Assembly: GCF_014211915.1 (NCBI RefSeq)
Contig: NZ_CP060040.1
Coordinates: 2,604,001-2,668,000, forward strand
From: Burkholderia cenocepacia
GTDB lineage: Bacteria > Pseudomonadota > Gammaproteobacteria > Burkholderiales > Burkholderiaceae
Length of the DNA: 64,000 nucleotides
Direction of reading: 5' to 3'
In this document: positions 16,474 to 25,122 of the stretch, piece by piece
Position numbering within the stretch: the first letter of the stretch is position 1
Layout: the number at the start of each line of letters is the position of its first letter
The notes under the pieces: model-generated
What the model was told of the DNA's origin: nothing
Seen by the model: the letters and a program-made list of their open reading frames with translations, nothing else
The model's database searches: none
Position numbers and translations under genes: made by a program

Positions 16474-16905
16474 ATGCGAGCGATCATGTCCCTAATCCAA
16501 TTGATGCGGCGTCTGTCTCCGTTGATCGTGCTCGGTGCCGTGATGAGCAGCGCCCATGCGTTGCCGCCGCAGGCGGTGGCGCCGGTGAAGCTGCCGCACG
16601 GCGGGCGCGGTGTCGACGGTCCGTTCTTTCCGGCCACGCGGGCGGCGCCGGTGTTGCCGTCGACCGGCGCGACGTTGCAGCAGCAGGCGCAACAGCGCGT
16701 CGACGCGCGGCTCGGCGGCAATACCGTGCTGAGCAACGGCGCGGCCGTGACGAAGGCGCAGGCGCAGAGCAGCGGGCTCGGCTTCGTGTCGAAGCACTTC
16801 GACGAGATCGATGCGAAGCACACCGGTCGCGTGACGATGAGTGATGTCCGGCAGTTCATCCGGCAGCGGCAGGTGCAGGCGCAGCAGCAACAGCAGGACG
16901 AGTGA
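16474..16905 (+). CDS. exported EF-hand domain protein
   Basis: 143 residues from ATG 16474 (ATG 16486, four codons later, is equally possible). A signal peptide ends at about SSAHA. The mature protein has a Pro/Gly-rich region, then one EF-hand loop, DEIDAKHTGRVTMSDV, with Asp/Asp/His-Thr/Arg/Asp positions suited to Ca2+ binding, and ends in a Gln-rich tail (RQVQAQQQQQDE). The role is unknown. It may be co-transcribed with the upstream S10 peptidase. Confidence 0.7.
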   Translation: MRAIMSLIQLMRRLSPLIVLGAVMSSAHALPPQAVAPVKLPHGGRGVDGPFFPATRAAPVLPSTGATLQQQAQQRVDARLGGNTVLSNGAAVTKAQAQSSGLGFVSKHFDEIDAKHTGRVTMSDVRQFIRQRQVQAQQQQQDE

Positions 16906-16920
16906 CGTAGCCGGGCTGGG

Positions 16921-16956
16921 CGGGGGCCGGTGCGATGGCGACCGCACCGGCCCCCG
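16921..16956. terminator. 14-bp GC hairpin between convergent genes
   Basis: A perfect 14-base stem (CGGGGGCCGGTGCG and its complement) encloses an 8-base loop. It lies just after the EF-hand gene and before the 3' end of the convergent AraC-type regulator. There is no T run, so it may stop or protect both transcripts by structure alone. Confidence 0.5.
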
Positions 16957-17039
16957 ACTATTCAGCTGCGCGGGTGCCGGGGGGCGCCCGGCTTCCGTTG
17001 CATGTTTTCATCCCGCATGCCGGAGAAGCGGACGACGGC

Positions 17040-18050
17040 TTATTCCGTTTGCCGCTTGGCGCGTCGCGGTCCGAAGCGCGCGCGATAGTCGCGCGGCGCG
17101 ATGCCGACGCGTTTCGAGAACGCACGCTGGAGCGCGTCCACGCTGCCGAATCCCGCGCGTTCCGCGATCCGTTCGAGTGGCCAGTCGGCCCGCTCCAGCA
17201 GCGCCTTCGCCCGCTCGACACGCGCGGCCAGCACGTACTGCGCGGGCGACACGCCGGTCTCCTTGAAGAAATGGCGCGCGAAGGTCCGTGCGCTCATGTG
17301 CATTCGCGCGGCCAGCGCGGCGACGCCGAGGTCGCCGGCCGGATCGTCGGCGATGTCGGCGAGCAGTGCCCGCATGCGCGGCGTCGCACGAGCCTGGATG
17401 TCGAGCCCGACGCTGAACTGCGCCTGTCCACCGGGACGATGCATGAACAGCACGAGTTCGCGTGCGACCGCGAGCGCGGTGGGCGCGCCGCAGTCCGCCT
17501 CGACGAGCGCCAGGCACAGATCGATGCCGGCCGTCACGCCGGCCGACGTATGGAACGGCGGGTCGCTCACGTAGAGCGCGTCCGGCTCGATCCGCGCGTC
17601 GGGACAGAGCGCCTGTAGCGTCGCGCACTGGTTCCAGTGCGTAGTCGCGCGCTTGCCGTCCAGCCATCCGCCGGCGGCGAGCACGAACGCACCCGTGCAG
17701 ATACTCGCGATGCGCCGCGTGCTCGCGATCCGCGTGCGGAGCCACGGCAGCACGCCGGCTTCCGACGCGGCGTGCCGCAGCGCCGCTTCATCGCCGCCCG
17801 CGACGATGATCGTGTCGATTCGTGCGGGCAGTGCCGCCAGTGCGGCCGCGCCGGCGAGGCGCAGGCCCGCGTGCGTGACGATGTCGTCTCCGTGTTGCGA
17901 CGCGAGCGTGAGCCGGTACGGGGCGGCGTGCGCCGGAAGATGACGGTTCGCGACCGCGAACACTTCCATCGGCCCCGTGATGTCGAGCGACTGGACACCT
18001 TCGAAGCCGACGACGACGACGTCGCGTGCCGAGCAGGTTGACTGGGACAT
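17040..18050 (-). CDS. GlxA-type transcriptional regulator (DJ-1/PfpI + AraC HTH)
   Basis: 336 residues. An N-terminal DJ-1/PfpI domain (about 8-190, with SICTGAFVLAAGGWLDG containing the nucleophile-elbow Cys) is fused to a C-terminal AraC HTH domain (about 230-325, MSARTFARHFFKETGVSPAQYV). This is the GlxA/FtrA architecture of amidase-like ligand-sensing activators. The start at 18050 begins the DJ-1 fold. The longer frame to 18689 has no domain. It is divergent from an exported DJ-1 protein with 88 bases between them, so it probably controls that gene. Confidence 0.88.
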   Translation of the reverse strand: MSQSTCSARDVVVVGFEGVQSLDITGPMEVFAVANRHLPAHAAPYRLTLASQHGDDIVTHAGLRLAGAAALAALPARIDTIIVAGGDEAALRHAASEAGVLPWLRTRIASTRRIASICTGAFVLAAGGWLDGKRATTHWNQCATLQALCPDARIEPDALYVSDPPFHTSAGVTAGIDLCLALVEADCGAPTALAVARELVLFMHRPGGQAQFSVGLDIQARATPRMRALLADIADDPAGDLGVAALAARMHMSARTFARHFFKETGVSPAQYVLAARVERAKALLERADWPLERIAERAGFGSVDALQRAFSKRVGIAPRDYRARFGPRRAKRQTE

Positions 18051-18138
18051 GGCGGAAAGTGCGGTGGAGTTGTCCTTGTGACCGCGAGCATGATCCTTGT
18101 AATTTTCCGGACATGCAATCGATCGATACGGGTGGACG

Positions 18139-19239
18139 ATGCGGGAACGGAAGACAGGCAGCGCGGTGTTGCTCGTGTGCGGGCTGCTGGGTGCGTGGGC
18201 ATTGGGGTGGCCGACGCGGGCGATGGCGGAAGACGCGCCGGCGGCGGCCCGGACGCTGACGATCGACATGCCGAAGGCGGGCCGCACGCGGCCGCTCGTT
18301 GCGGTCGTCGCGGACAACGCCGGCACGGAGACGACCGATTTCATCGTTCCGTACGCGATTCTGAAGCGCTCCGGCGCCGTCGATGTCGTCGCCGTGTCGG
18401 CCGACGAAGGCACGGTCGAACTGATGCCCGCCCTGCGCATGCTGGCCGATACCACGTTCGACCGGTTCGACGCGACGGTGCCCGCGGGCGCGGATGTCGT
18501 GATCGTTCCCGCGCTGCATCGTGCGGACCGGCCGGCCGTGCTGGCCTGGCTACGCAAGCAGGCCGCTGCCGGCGCGACGATGGTGGCGATCTGCGATGGC
18601 GCGGAGGTTCTCGCGAATACAGGCCTGCTGCGGCAGCGCACCGCGACGTCGCACTGGTATTCGCGCGAGGGCCTGCGTCGCCGCTTCACCGAGACGAAAT
18701 GGGTCGACGATCGTCGCTACGTGATGGACGGCAACGTCATGACGACGACCGGCGTGTCCGCATCGATTCCCGCTTCGCTGGCATTGCTGGGTGTGCTGGC
18801 CGGACCGAACGCAGCGCGCGAGACGGCGCGGGGCCTCGGCGTGCACGCATGGGGCGATGATCACGACGGTGGCCGGTTCGGGTTGACCGCGCGCGTGGCG
18901 GCGATCGCATTGATGAACCGCCTCGCGTTCTGGCGGCACGAGACGTTCGATCTTCCGGTCGACAGCGGGTTCGACGAACTCACGGTCGCGTTGACCGCCG
19001 ACGCGTGGGCGCGGACCTGGCGCAGTGACGTCGTCGCGACGGCCGATGCGAGCGTGGTCGAGTCGAGGCACGGGCTGCGGCTGCTGGCGCAGCCGGCCGA
19101 TGTCCGGCACGCGCGTGTGGCGATATCGGCTGGCCGGCGGGGCGATTCGGCGCTGCCCGGCGTGCTTGCCGATATCGCGGCGCGCTACGACGACGCGACG
19201 TCCAGCTGGGTTGCGTTGCAGCTGGAGTATCCGAAGTAG
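18139..19239 (+). CDS. exported DJ-1/PfpI family protein
   Basis: 366 residues. A signal peptide (about 1-30, ending TRAMAEDA) is followed by a DJ-1/PfpI domain with the elbow AICDGAEVLANTGLL (Cys present) and the helper region TSHWYSREGLRRRF. A further C-terminal region of about 130 residues has no recognised domain. DJ-1 folds in the periplasm are unusual. It is divergent from a GlxA regulator that carries the same fold, which suggests a ligand-sensing pair. The enzymatic role is unknown. Confidence 0.75.
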   Translation: MRERKTGSAVLLVCGLLGAWALGWPTRAMAEDAPAAARTLTIDMPKAGRTRPLVAVVADNAGTETTDFIVPYAILKRSGAVDVVAVSADEGTVELMPALRMLADTTFDRFDATVPAGADVVIVPALHRADRPAVLAWLRKQAAAGATMVAICDGAEVLANTGLLRQRTATSHWYSREGLRRRFTETKWVDDRRYVMDGNVMTTTGVSASIPASLALLGVLAGPNAARETARGLGVHAWGDDHDGGRFGLTARVAAIALMNRLAFWRHETFDLPVDSGFDELTVALTADAWARTWRSDVVATADASVVESRHGLRLLAQPADVRHARVAISAGRRGDSALPGVLADIAARYDDATSSWVALQLEYPK

Positions 19240-19254
19240 CACCCGTCGCGCAGG

Positions 19255-20334
19255 CTAAGGCGCGATCACCGTCATCCTGAACGGCCCGCCATGTTCCGCC
19301 GCATGCACGACCGCGTCGTTCGCGTCGTCGAGCGCGAAAACCGTCACGTCGAAATGCCCGAGGTCGAGCAGTCCGCCGCGGACGAGCCCGGTCATCAGCG
19401 TCACGGCTTCCGTCGGGTACATCCATTTGCCGCGCAGCGTGATGTCGTTGCGCATGATCCACGGATACGGCAGCTCGAGCCCGGCTCCGCCGAGCATGCC
19501 GACGCCGCCCATCAGCACCACGCGTCCATAAGGACGCACGGCCATCACGGCGGCACGCACCGTCGTCGCCGGCACCGACGGCGGCATCAGGTCGATCACG
19601 CAGTCGATCGGCCCCGGCGCCGCCTGCTGCATGCGGATGCGGTCCGCGGTTTCGTCGCCGGCCAGCTCGACCGTGCGTACGCGGTCGCCGAAGCGGCGTT
19701 CGAGCTCCGCCAGCACGCGTGCATTGCGGCCGGGCGCGACCACGCATTGCGCGCCCATCGCCAGCGCCACCGCGATGCACGCGCTGCCGAAATTGCCGGT
19801 CGCGCCGCTGACGAGCAGGATTTCGCCGGCGCGCAGGTCGGACGCAAGCAGGCCGCCATAAGGCACGAGCAGCGTATTGAGCGCGCACCAGCGCGCGGCG
19901 TCGGCCGGCGCGATCGTGCCGACGCGCACCGCGTTCTCGGTCGGCACGCGCAGCCGCTCGGCGAACGGGCCGTCGTGAAAATAGCGCTGCAACTGCTTGC
20001 CGCCTTCGCCGCGCGCGCTCCAGCCCTGCAGCACGATGTCGGGCATCCGCGCATCGTCGCGCGAACGCACGGTCGGGTCGCAGAACACCCAGTCGCCCGG
20101 CTGCAATTGCGTCGCGTCGGGGCCGGTTTGCCGGACCCGGCCGATCGCGCCGCAACCGGGCACCATCGGCAACTCGATCGGATAGCGGCGCTCGCCGCTG
20201 AACACTTCACGCGCATAGGACAGCACCGGCGTCGCGACGACATCCACGACGACCTCGCCGGTGCCGAGCACCGGGTCGGGCATCGTTTCGATCGCGAGCG
20301 GCTGGCCGAGCGACTTCAGAATCGCAGCTTTCAT
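19255..20334 (-). CDS. zinc-type alcohol dehydrogenase-like (MDR) oxidoreductase
   Basis: 359 residues of the medium-chain dehydrogenase/reductase family. The N-terminal GroES-like domain contains VPGCGAIGRV and GDWVFCDPTV. The Rossmann motif GATGNFGSACIAVALAMGA lies near 170-190. The catalytic-zinc Cys-His pattern of classical ADH is not evident, so it may be zinc-independent. AGGAAG precedes the ATG at 20334. The longer frame to 20766 crosses the divergent regulator and is rejected. It is probably controlled by the adjacent HTH regulator. The substrate is unknown. Confidence 0.85.
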   Translation of the reverse strand: MKAAILKSLGQPLAIETMPDPVLGTGEVVVDVVATPVLSYAREVFSGERRYPIELPMVPGCGAIGRVRQTGPDATQLQPGDWVFCDPTVRSRDDARMPDIVLQGWSARGEGGKQLQRYFHDGPFAERLRVPTENAVRVGTIAPADAARWCALNTLLVPYGGLLASDLRAGEILLVSGATGNFGSACIAVALAMGAQCVVAPGRNARVLAELERRFGDRVRTVELAGDETADRIRMQQAAPGPIDCVIDLMPPSVPATTVRAAVMAVRPYGRVVLMGGVGMLGGAGLELPYPWIMRNDITLRGKWMYPTEAVTLMTGLVRGGLLDLGHFDVTVFALDDANDAVVHAAEHGGPFRMTVIAP

Positions 20335-20443
20335 GACGCTTCCTGGGGGTAGGGACGCGTCGATTCTGGCAGGCTTAGAATCGGCAACAAGGCCCGGCGC
20401 GAACCCAGGATTGGCCGGTACCACCCAGCACGGAGCGAACCCG

Positions 20444-21235
20444 ATGACCGTCACCACGCGAACCCCGTTCGGCGATTTCCTGCGCTCGCGGCGCAAGAAG
20501 CTGCGCCCGGATGCCGTCGGCCTGCACGACGGCCCGCGCCGGCGCACGCCCGGCCTGCGGCGCGAGGAAGTCGCGGAACGGGCGGGCATCGGCGTCGACT
20601 GGTACGTGCGGCTCGAGCAGGGGCGCGACGTCAACCCGTCGGATGCGACGCTCGACGCGCTGGCGCGCGCGTTGCGGCTCGACAAGGCCGAAGCCGCCCA
20701 CCTGCGCACGCTCGCGCGGCGCGACGGGTCACGTGCGTTCGTGCCGGAGCGTGTGCCGCCGGCCATCGCGCGGCTCGTCGCGCATCTTCAGCAGCCTGCC
20801 TACGTGACCGGCCGGCGCTGGGACATCCTCGCGTGGAATGCCGCCGCGGCCGAGCTGCTCGGCTTCGACCGGCTGGCGCCAGCCGATCTCAACATCCTCG
20901 TCTACATGTTCGAGGCGCCGTACGCGCGTGCGCTGTTCGCCGCAGGCTGGGCCGACGAGGCGCGCCGGATGATCGCGCTGTTTCGCGCGAACCACGATCT
21001 CTATGCGAGCGACCCGGCGTTCGTCGCGCTGGTGGCGCGCTTGCGCGCCGGCAGCGGTGAGTTCGCGCAGTGGTGGGATGCGCATGACGTGCGCAGTGGC
21101 GTGTCGGGCGAGAAGGTGCTCGTGCATGCGCGACACGGCACGCAGCGCTACGAGTACGCGACGTTTCAGGCCAACGACGATCCCGCGCTGAAGCTGGCGA
21201 TCTATACGCCGGTGAACGGCGATGAACAGACGTGA
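20444..21235 (+). CDS. XRE-type HTH regulator with MmyB-like ligand domain
   Basis: 263 residues. An N-terminal helix-turn-helix (about 8-85) contains RRTPGLRREEVAERAGIGVDWYVRLEQGR, the signature of a large actinobacterial/proteobacterial regulator group. It is followed by an MmyB-like C-terminal domain (about 100-255) predicted to bind a small hydrophobic ligand. GGAG lies 8 bases before the ATG. It is divergent from the MDR dehydrogenase with 109 bases between start codons, so local repression of that gene is the likely role. Confidence 0.87.
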   Translation: MTVTTRTPFGDFLRSRRKKLRPDAVGLHDGPRRRTPGLRREEVAERAGIGVDWYVRLEQGRDVNPSDATLDALARALRLDKAEAAHLRTLARRDGSRAFVPERVPPAIARLVAHLQQPAYVTGRRWDILAWNAAAAELLGFDRLAPADLNILVYMFEAPYARALFAAGWADEARRMIALFRANHDLYASDPAFVALVARLRAGSGEFAQWWDAHDVRSGVSGEKVLVHARHGTQRYEYATFQANDDPALKLAIYTPVNGDEQT

Positions 21236-21327
21236 TGCGGAAGTGACCGGCGCCACCTGGCGGCCACGCGGCGAAGCATCGGCTCCGTGCGTGAGCGCAG
21301 GTGGTTGGGCGTAATGGCGGGGGCGGC

Positions 21328-22805
21328 TCAGGCCGCGCGGCGAGCGGACAGCCGGTTCCACAGCATGCCGGAGCGGCTGCCGCTGCGGCAATACGCGAGC
21401 ACGGGCTTCGGCAGCGTGTCGACCAGTGCGCCGAACGCGTCGACTTCCGCGTCGCCGATGCGGTCGCGCTCGACCGGCAGGTAGCGCGCGTCCATGCCGA
21501 GTTCGCGTGCGGCGGCGGCGATCTCCTCGAACGCCGGCTGATCGTCGCCTTCGCCATCCGGCCGGTTGCAGATCACCGCACGGAAGCCCGCATTGCGGAT
21601 CGCCTTCAGATCGGCCGGCGTGATCTGCCGCGACGCGGTGAAGCCGGTCGCCGCCGCGGCCCGACATTGCTCGATCGCCCGCGCGAAACAGCCGATCGCG
21701 AAGTCGACGTCCTGCTCGGTCGAGAAACGCCCGAAGCTGATGCGCACCGTGCGCCCGGCCGTTTCCGCATCGAGGCCGATCGCGGTCAGCACGTGGGACG
21801 GCGCGCCGCTGGTCGAATTGCATGCGGAGGTGGACGACACGGCGAGCGCATCGCCGAGCATGAACGGGAAGAAGCCCGGCGCCTGCACCGTCAGGCTCAG
21901 CGTGTGCGGGATGCGGCGGGCGGCGGCCGCGTTCTGCGTGACGTCGCCGAGCGCGAACAGCGCGTCGGTCAGCCGTGCGCCGAGCGCCGCGATTCGCGCG
22001 CACTCGCCGTCGAGTTTTTCCGCGGCGAGTTCGCACGCGACGCCCATGCCGACGATCTGGTGCGTCGCGAGCGTGCCCGAACGCAACCCGCGCTCGTGGC
22101 CGCCACCGTGAATCTGCGGTGCAATCCGGCTCGCGATCTCGCGGCGGACGAACAGTGCGCCGATGCCTTTCGGGCCGTACACCTTGTGGGCGGACATCGA
22201 CATCATGTCGATGCCGAGCGCGCGCACGTCGATCGGCGTCTTGCCGAGCGCCTGCGCGGCGTCGACGTGGAGCAGCGCGCCGGCGGCGTGCACGATGCGG
22301 GCGATCGCGCCGATGTCGGTCAGCGTGCCGATCTCGTTGTTCACGAGCATCAGCGACACGAGGCCCGTGTCGGGGCCGATCGCGGCCGCGACCGCGTCGG
22401 CGGTGATTTCGCCGTGCGCGTCGGGTGCGAGGAAGGTGACCTGCGTGCCGTGCTTCGACAGGTTCGCCATCGTGTCGAGGATGGCTTTGTGCTCGAGGCG
22501 GCTCGTGATCAGGTGGCGCTTGCCGGTCGCGTGTTCCGCATAGCCCTTCAGCGCGAGGTTGTTCGATTCGGTGGCGCCGGACGTCCAGACGATTTCGTCG
22601 GCATCGGCGCCGATCAGGGCGGCGACCTGCGCGCGGGCGTGCTCGACCTTGTCTTTCGCGAGCCGGCCGGCCGCGTGTGAACTGGAGGCGGGGTTGCCGA
22701 AGATGCCGTCGAAGCCGAGGCAGGCCGTCATCGCTTCGATCACGCGCGGATCGGCGGGGTCGTGGCTGCGTAGTCGAGGTAGTGCAGCGGGGTGGGTGCG
22801 CTCAT
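21328..22805 (-). pseudogene. cysteine desulfurase fused to a TIGR01244/DUF442 domain, 5' frameshift
   Basis: Class-V aminotransferase of the NifS/IscS type: PLP Lys in SMSAHKVYGPKGIGAL, catalytic Cys loop SACNSTSGAPSHV. A C-terminal domain of about 100 residues follows, with the TIGR01244/DUF442 pattern (ITPADLKAIRNAGF, then LAYCRSGSRSGMLW, a CX4R-type loop). The true start is ATG 22805: it encodes MSAPTPLHYLDYAATT, the normal N-terminus. The frame then breaks at a run of four G (22756-22759); one more base would give TPADPRVIEAM and join the main frame. As read, translation can only begin at GTG 22743 and loses the DYAATTP cofactor-site segment. Confidence 0.8.
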
Positions 22806-22971
22806 GTCCGTCTCTTGCTCATTGCGTAGTGACGGAAATGATACGGGGGACAGAAGGGAAAAAGGATCCAAAGTTGGCTGGGAATGCGGCTCGAAGTGGA
22901 ATTACGTTTTCTTTGTATGTTGAATTGGGGAATTTGTTTCTCCGGCGGTTCGCTGGCTGGAATCGTTGCGA

Positions 22972-23304
22972 TTACATCGCCGCATCGGGGCCGGCTTGAG
23001 TCGACAACCGGTGTGCATCCCGCACCCATGCCAGCAGCGCGTGCTCGTACCTCGACGGGATCGTGACCGTGAGTGTCGTGAGGCGGGTGGCGTTGCTCGG
23101 CAACTCCAGATAGCGTCGCCAGGCTTTTCGCACAAGTTGCGACATCGCGGAGTGGGTCATGCCGAGTTCGGCGGCCAGCGCCCGTTGGGATCTGCCTTTC
23201 ACGAAAATCTCGTGCAAGGCCCACTGGTTCAGCGGCTTGGTCCGCGTAGCGTGCAGTCGCAACAGCCGGAACTGTTCGGCGGTCATGCGTCGGGTCGTCG
23301 GCAT
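22972..23304 (-). CDS. TrfB/KorA-like DNA-binding protein, last gene of the T6SS operon
   Basis: 110 residues with a helix-turn-helix of the TrfB/KorA family: MTAEQFRLLR at the N-terminus, then VKGRSQRALAAELGMTHSAMSQLVRKAWRRY. KorA/TrfB proteins are global repressors of broad-host-range plasmids. Here the ATG directly follows the stop codon of the PAAR reading frame (TGAATG), so it is translationally coupled to a type VI effector operon. It may autoregulate that operon. The C-terminal 35 residues are not like KorA's dimerisation domain. Confidence 0.75.
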   Translation of the reverse strand: MPTTRRMTAEQFRLLRLHATRTKPLNQWALHEIFVKGRSQRALAAELGMTHSAMSQLVRKAWRRYLELPSNATRLTTLTVTIPSRYEHALLAWVRDAHRLSTQAGPDAAM

Positions 23305-25122
23305 TCAGGGCCGCCCCGAATGTCGAAGCGACGAGATCAATTCCGCGCCGCACGAAGTCTTGTGGCCGTCGAACGCGGCGGCTCCGCCTTCGATGTCGAA
23401 GGCCGGGTCGCCTTCGGCGATCGTGCACGCACCATGAATCGGACACGAGCACGCGTCGCCGATACGAGCGACCGCGCGCCCCATCACCGTGCTTTTTCGG
23501 GCGCCGGATTCGACCCGGCCGCCGTGGGTATGCTTGTCTTCTACCCGGATAATTCCCCGCATGGGATTCCGTCCTCCAAATGGTTTGAGGTCTGACGCGG
23601 CGATCACGTTCGGATGAAGCAATCTGCCGCACCGGTGTGCATCACCACGAATAACCTTGCATGCCGTAATTTGTGTCGTGCCGACGCCCCACCACGGCAG
23701 ATAGGCATTGTTGCCACCGCGTGCGCGGAACCAGTCCTTGTCGGGATCGATCGGCGTGAGTTTCGACGGTGGCCGGACGACGACCGCGACAGGGTGATCT
23801 GGATCGGTCGTGCCGGCGACGAGTGCGTTGCCGCCGAAGTGATTGATCCGGCCGATGGCGAGCGCGACGTCGGTCAATGCGCTGCCTGTTCCCATGTCGC
23901 CGAGCAGGGCGGCCGTGTTGAATGTCTGCTTCCGGTGGTCGTATTCGGGAAGGGTTTCGGTCAAGGTTTGTCCGAGCATCGCAAGACGTGCCGATGATGC
24001 GTCGCTGCCTTTACCTGCGTCGTGGACGATGTAGTCGAGGTCAGGGACCGCGACGCCGGCATTGCGTGCCGCTTGGTCGATGGTCGCCTTCCACGCCTGC
24101 ACGGCGCGGGTCGTGCCTGCCTTCTGCGGAAAATCATGCGTGTTGCCAGTGGCGGCCTTGCCGATCCAGGCGAGCGGTTCGCGTTCGGTGTTGAACGTCG
24201 GACCAGCGAGGAACAGCGCGACAAGGTTCTCATTGATCTGTGCATCCGTGGGAGGGAAGTTGGGTGCGTCCCAGTTCACTACCCAGACGCTCTTGTCGGG
24301 GTTCGCCTGCAAGTAGTCCAGTGCGTTGTTCAGGGATGTGAATCCGGTGTTGGGGCCGCCCTGTGTGACCTGTACGTCGGGGAGCGTGTTGCGGCTCCAC
24401 ATCGTTGGAAAATACCGATTCCCGATCGAAAACGTCCTTCGAATCGAGTCCTGCAAGTAGCTTTGCGATTCGGCCGCGTCGAGTCGTTCCGGAATCGCAA
24501 GCTCGACACGGATGCCAGCCAATTCACGCCAGTCCCTTTTATCGTCAGGTTTGACCGTGTAGAAGTATTTCGCGTTGCTCGCGTAGCGTGAGTGAAGCAG
24601 TAGCGGAAATTTAGTCATGTACTTGCGATAGAACCCTCTGAATGTTTCTGCGCCTTCGTTTCCATATACCAGCGCGCCAATCGATTGAAGCGTTGTGAAG
24701 GACTTCGGATCGGTCCGCACCATGTCGTCGTTCTTGTTCGGAGACGCGAGTCCTTGCGTCCACAGCAGTTGCCATTCGGTCGGGTAGTCCATGCGTTGCA
24801 ACGGATTCAACCAGATCAAACCTACGACCTGAGCGACGAATGGCTTCGCTGCTTCTTCCGCAGAGGGTCCCGCATGCGTTACAGGTTTCGTCGAAGGTGT
24901 CGCGTGCGCCGGCCGTACCGTGGCCGTGGTGAACAGAAGCACCATGAGCGCAGCCAGGCTGGGCACGACTAAAAATCGTTTCATCCAATCTCCTATTTCC
25001 AGTTGTGTCGGGTCTGGTTGTTCTACGTGCGCCATTAACGACGCCATGAGTACGGTCGTGATCATCCATGCTGCGAGCGCGACAGCGGCACGTCGCGGCC
25101 ATGTCGCGATTAGTGCCTTCAT
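23305..25122 (-). CDS. tla3: type VI lipase adaptor Tla3 (DUF2875) reading in frame into a PAAR domain
   Basis: 605 residues. Residues 1-520 match the Tla3/DUF2875 family: two N-terminal membrane segments (about 9-31 and 50-67), then a large soluble domain with EEAAKPFVAQVVGLIWLNPLQR and later WWGVGTTQITACKVIRGD. Residues 521-605 are a complete PAAR protein (MRGIIRVEDKHTHGG ... GDACSCPIHG). An internal ATG (23562) with GGAGG 10 bases upstream marks what is normally a separate PAAR gene. Tla3 loads Tle3 lipase onto VgrG, and PAAR caps the VgrG spike. Its start overlaps the tle3 stop (ATGA). Confidence 0.8.
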   Translation of the reverse strand: MKALIATWPRRAAVALAAWMITTVLMASLMAHVEQPDPTQLEIGDWMKRFLVVPSLAALMVLLFTTATVRPAHATPSTKPVTHAGPSAEEAAKPFVAQVVGLIWLNPLQRMDYPTEWQLLWTQGLASPNKNDDMVRTDPKSFTTLQSIGALVYGNEGAETFRGFYRKYMTKFPLLLHSRYASNAKYFYTVKPDDKRDWRELAGIRVELAIPERLDAAESQSYLQDSIRRTFSIGNRYFPTMWSRNTLPDVQVTQGGPNTGFTSLNNALDYLQANPDKSVWVVNWDAPNFPPTDAQINENLVALFLAGPTFNTEREPLAWIGKAATGNTHDFPQKAGTTRAVQAWKATIDQAARNAGVAVPDLDYIVHDAGKGSDASSARLAMLGQTLTETLPEYDHRKQTFNTAALLGDMGTGSALTDVALAIGRINHFGGNALVAGTTDPDHPVAVVVRPPSKLTPIDPDKDWFRARGGNNAYLPWWGVGTTQITACKVIRGDAHRCGRLLHPNVIAASDLKPFGGRNPMRGIIRVEDKHTHGGRVESGARKSTVMGRAVARIGDACSCPIHGACTIAEGDPAFDIEGGAAAFDGHKTSCGAELISSLRHSGRP

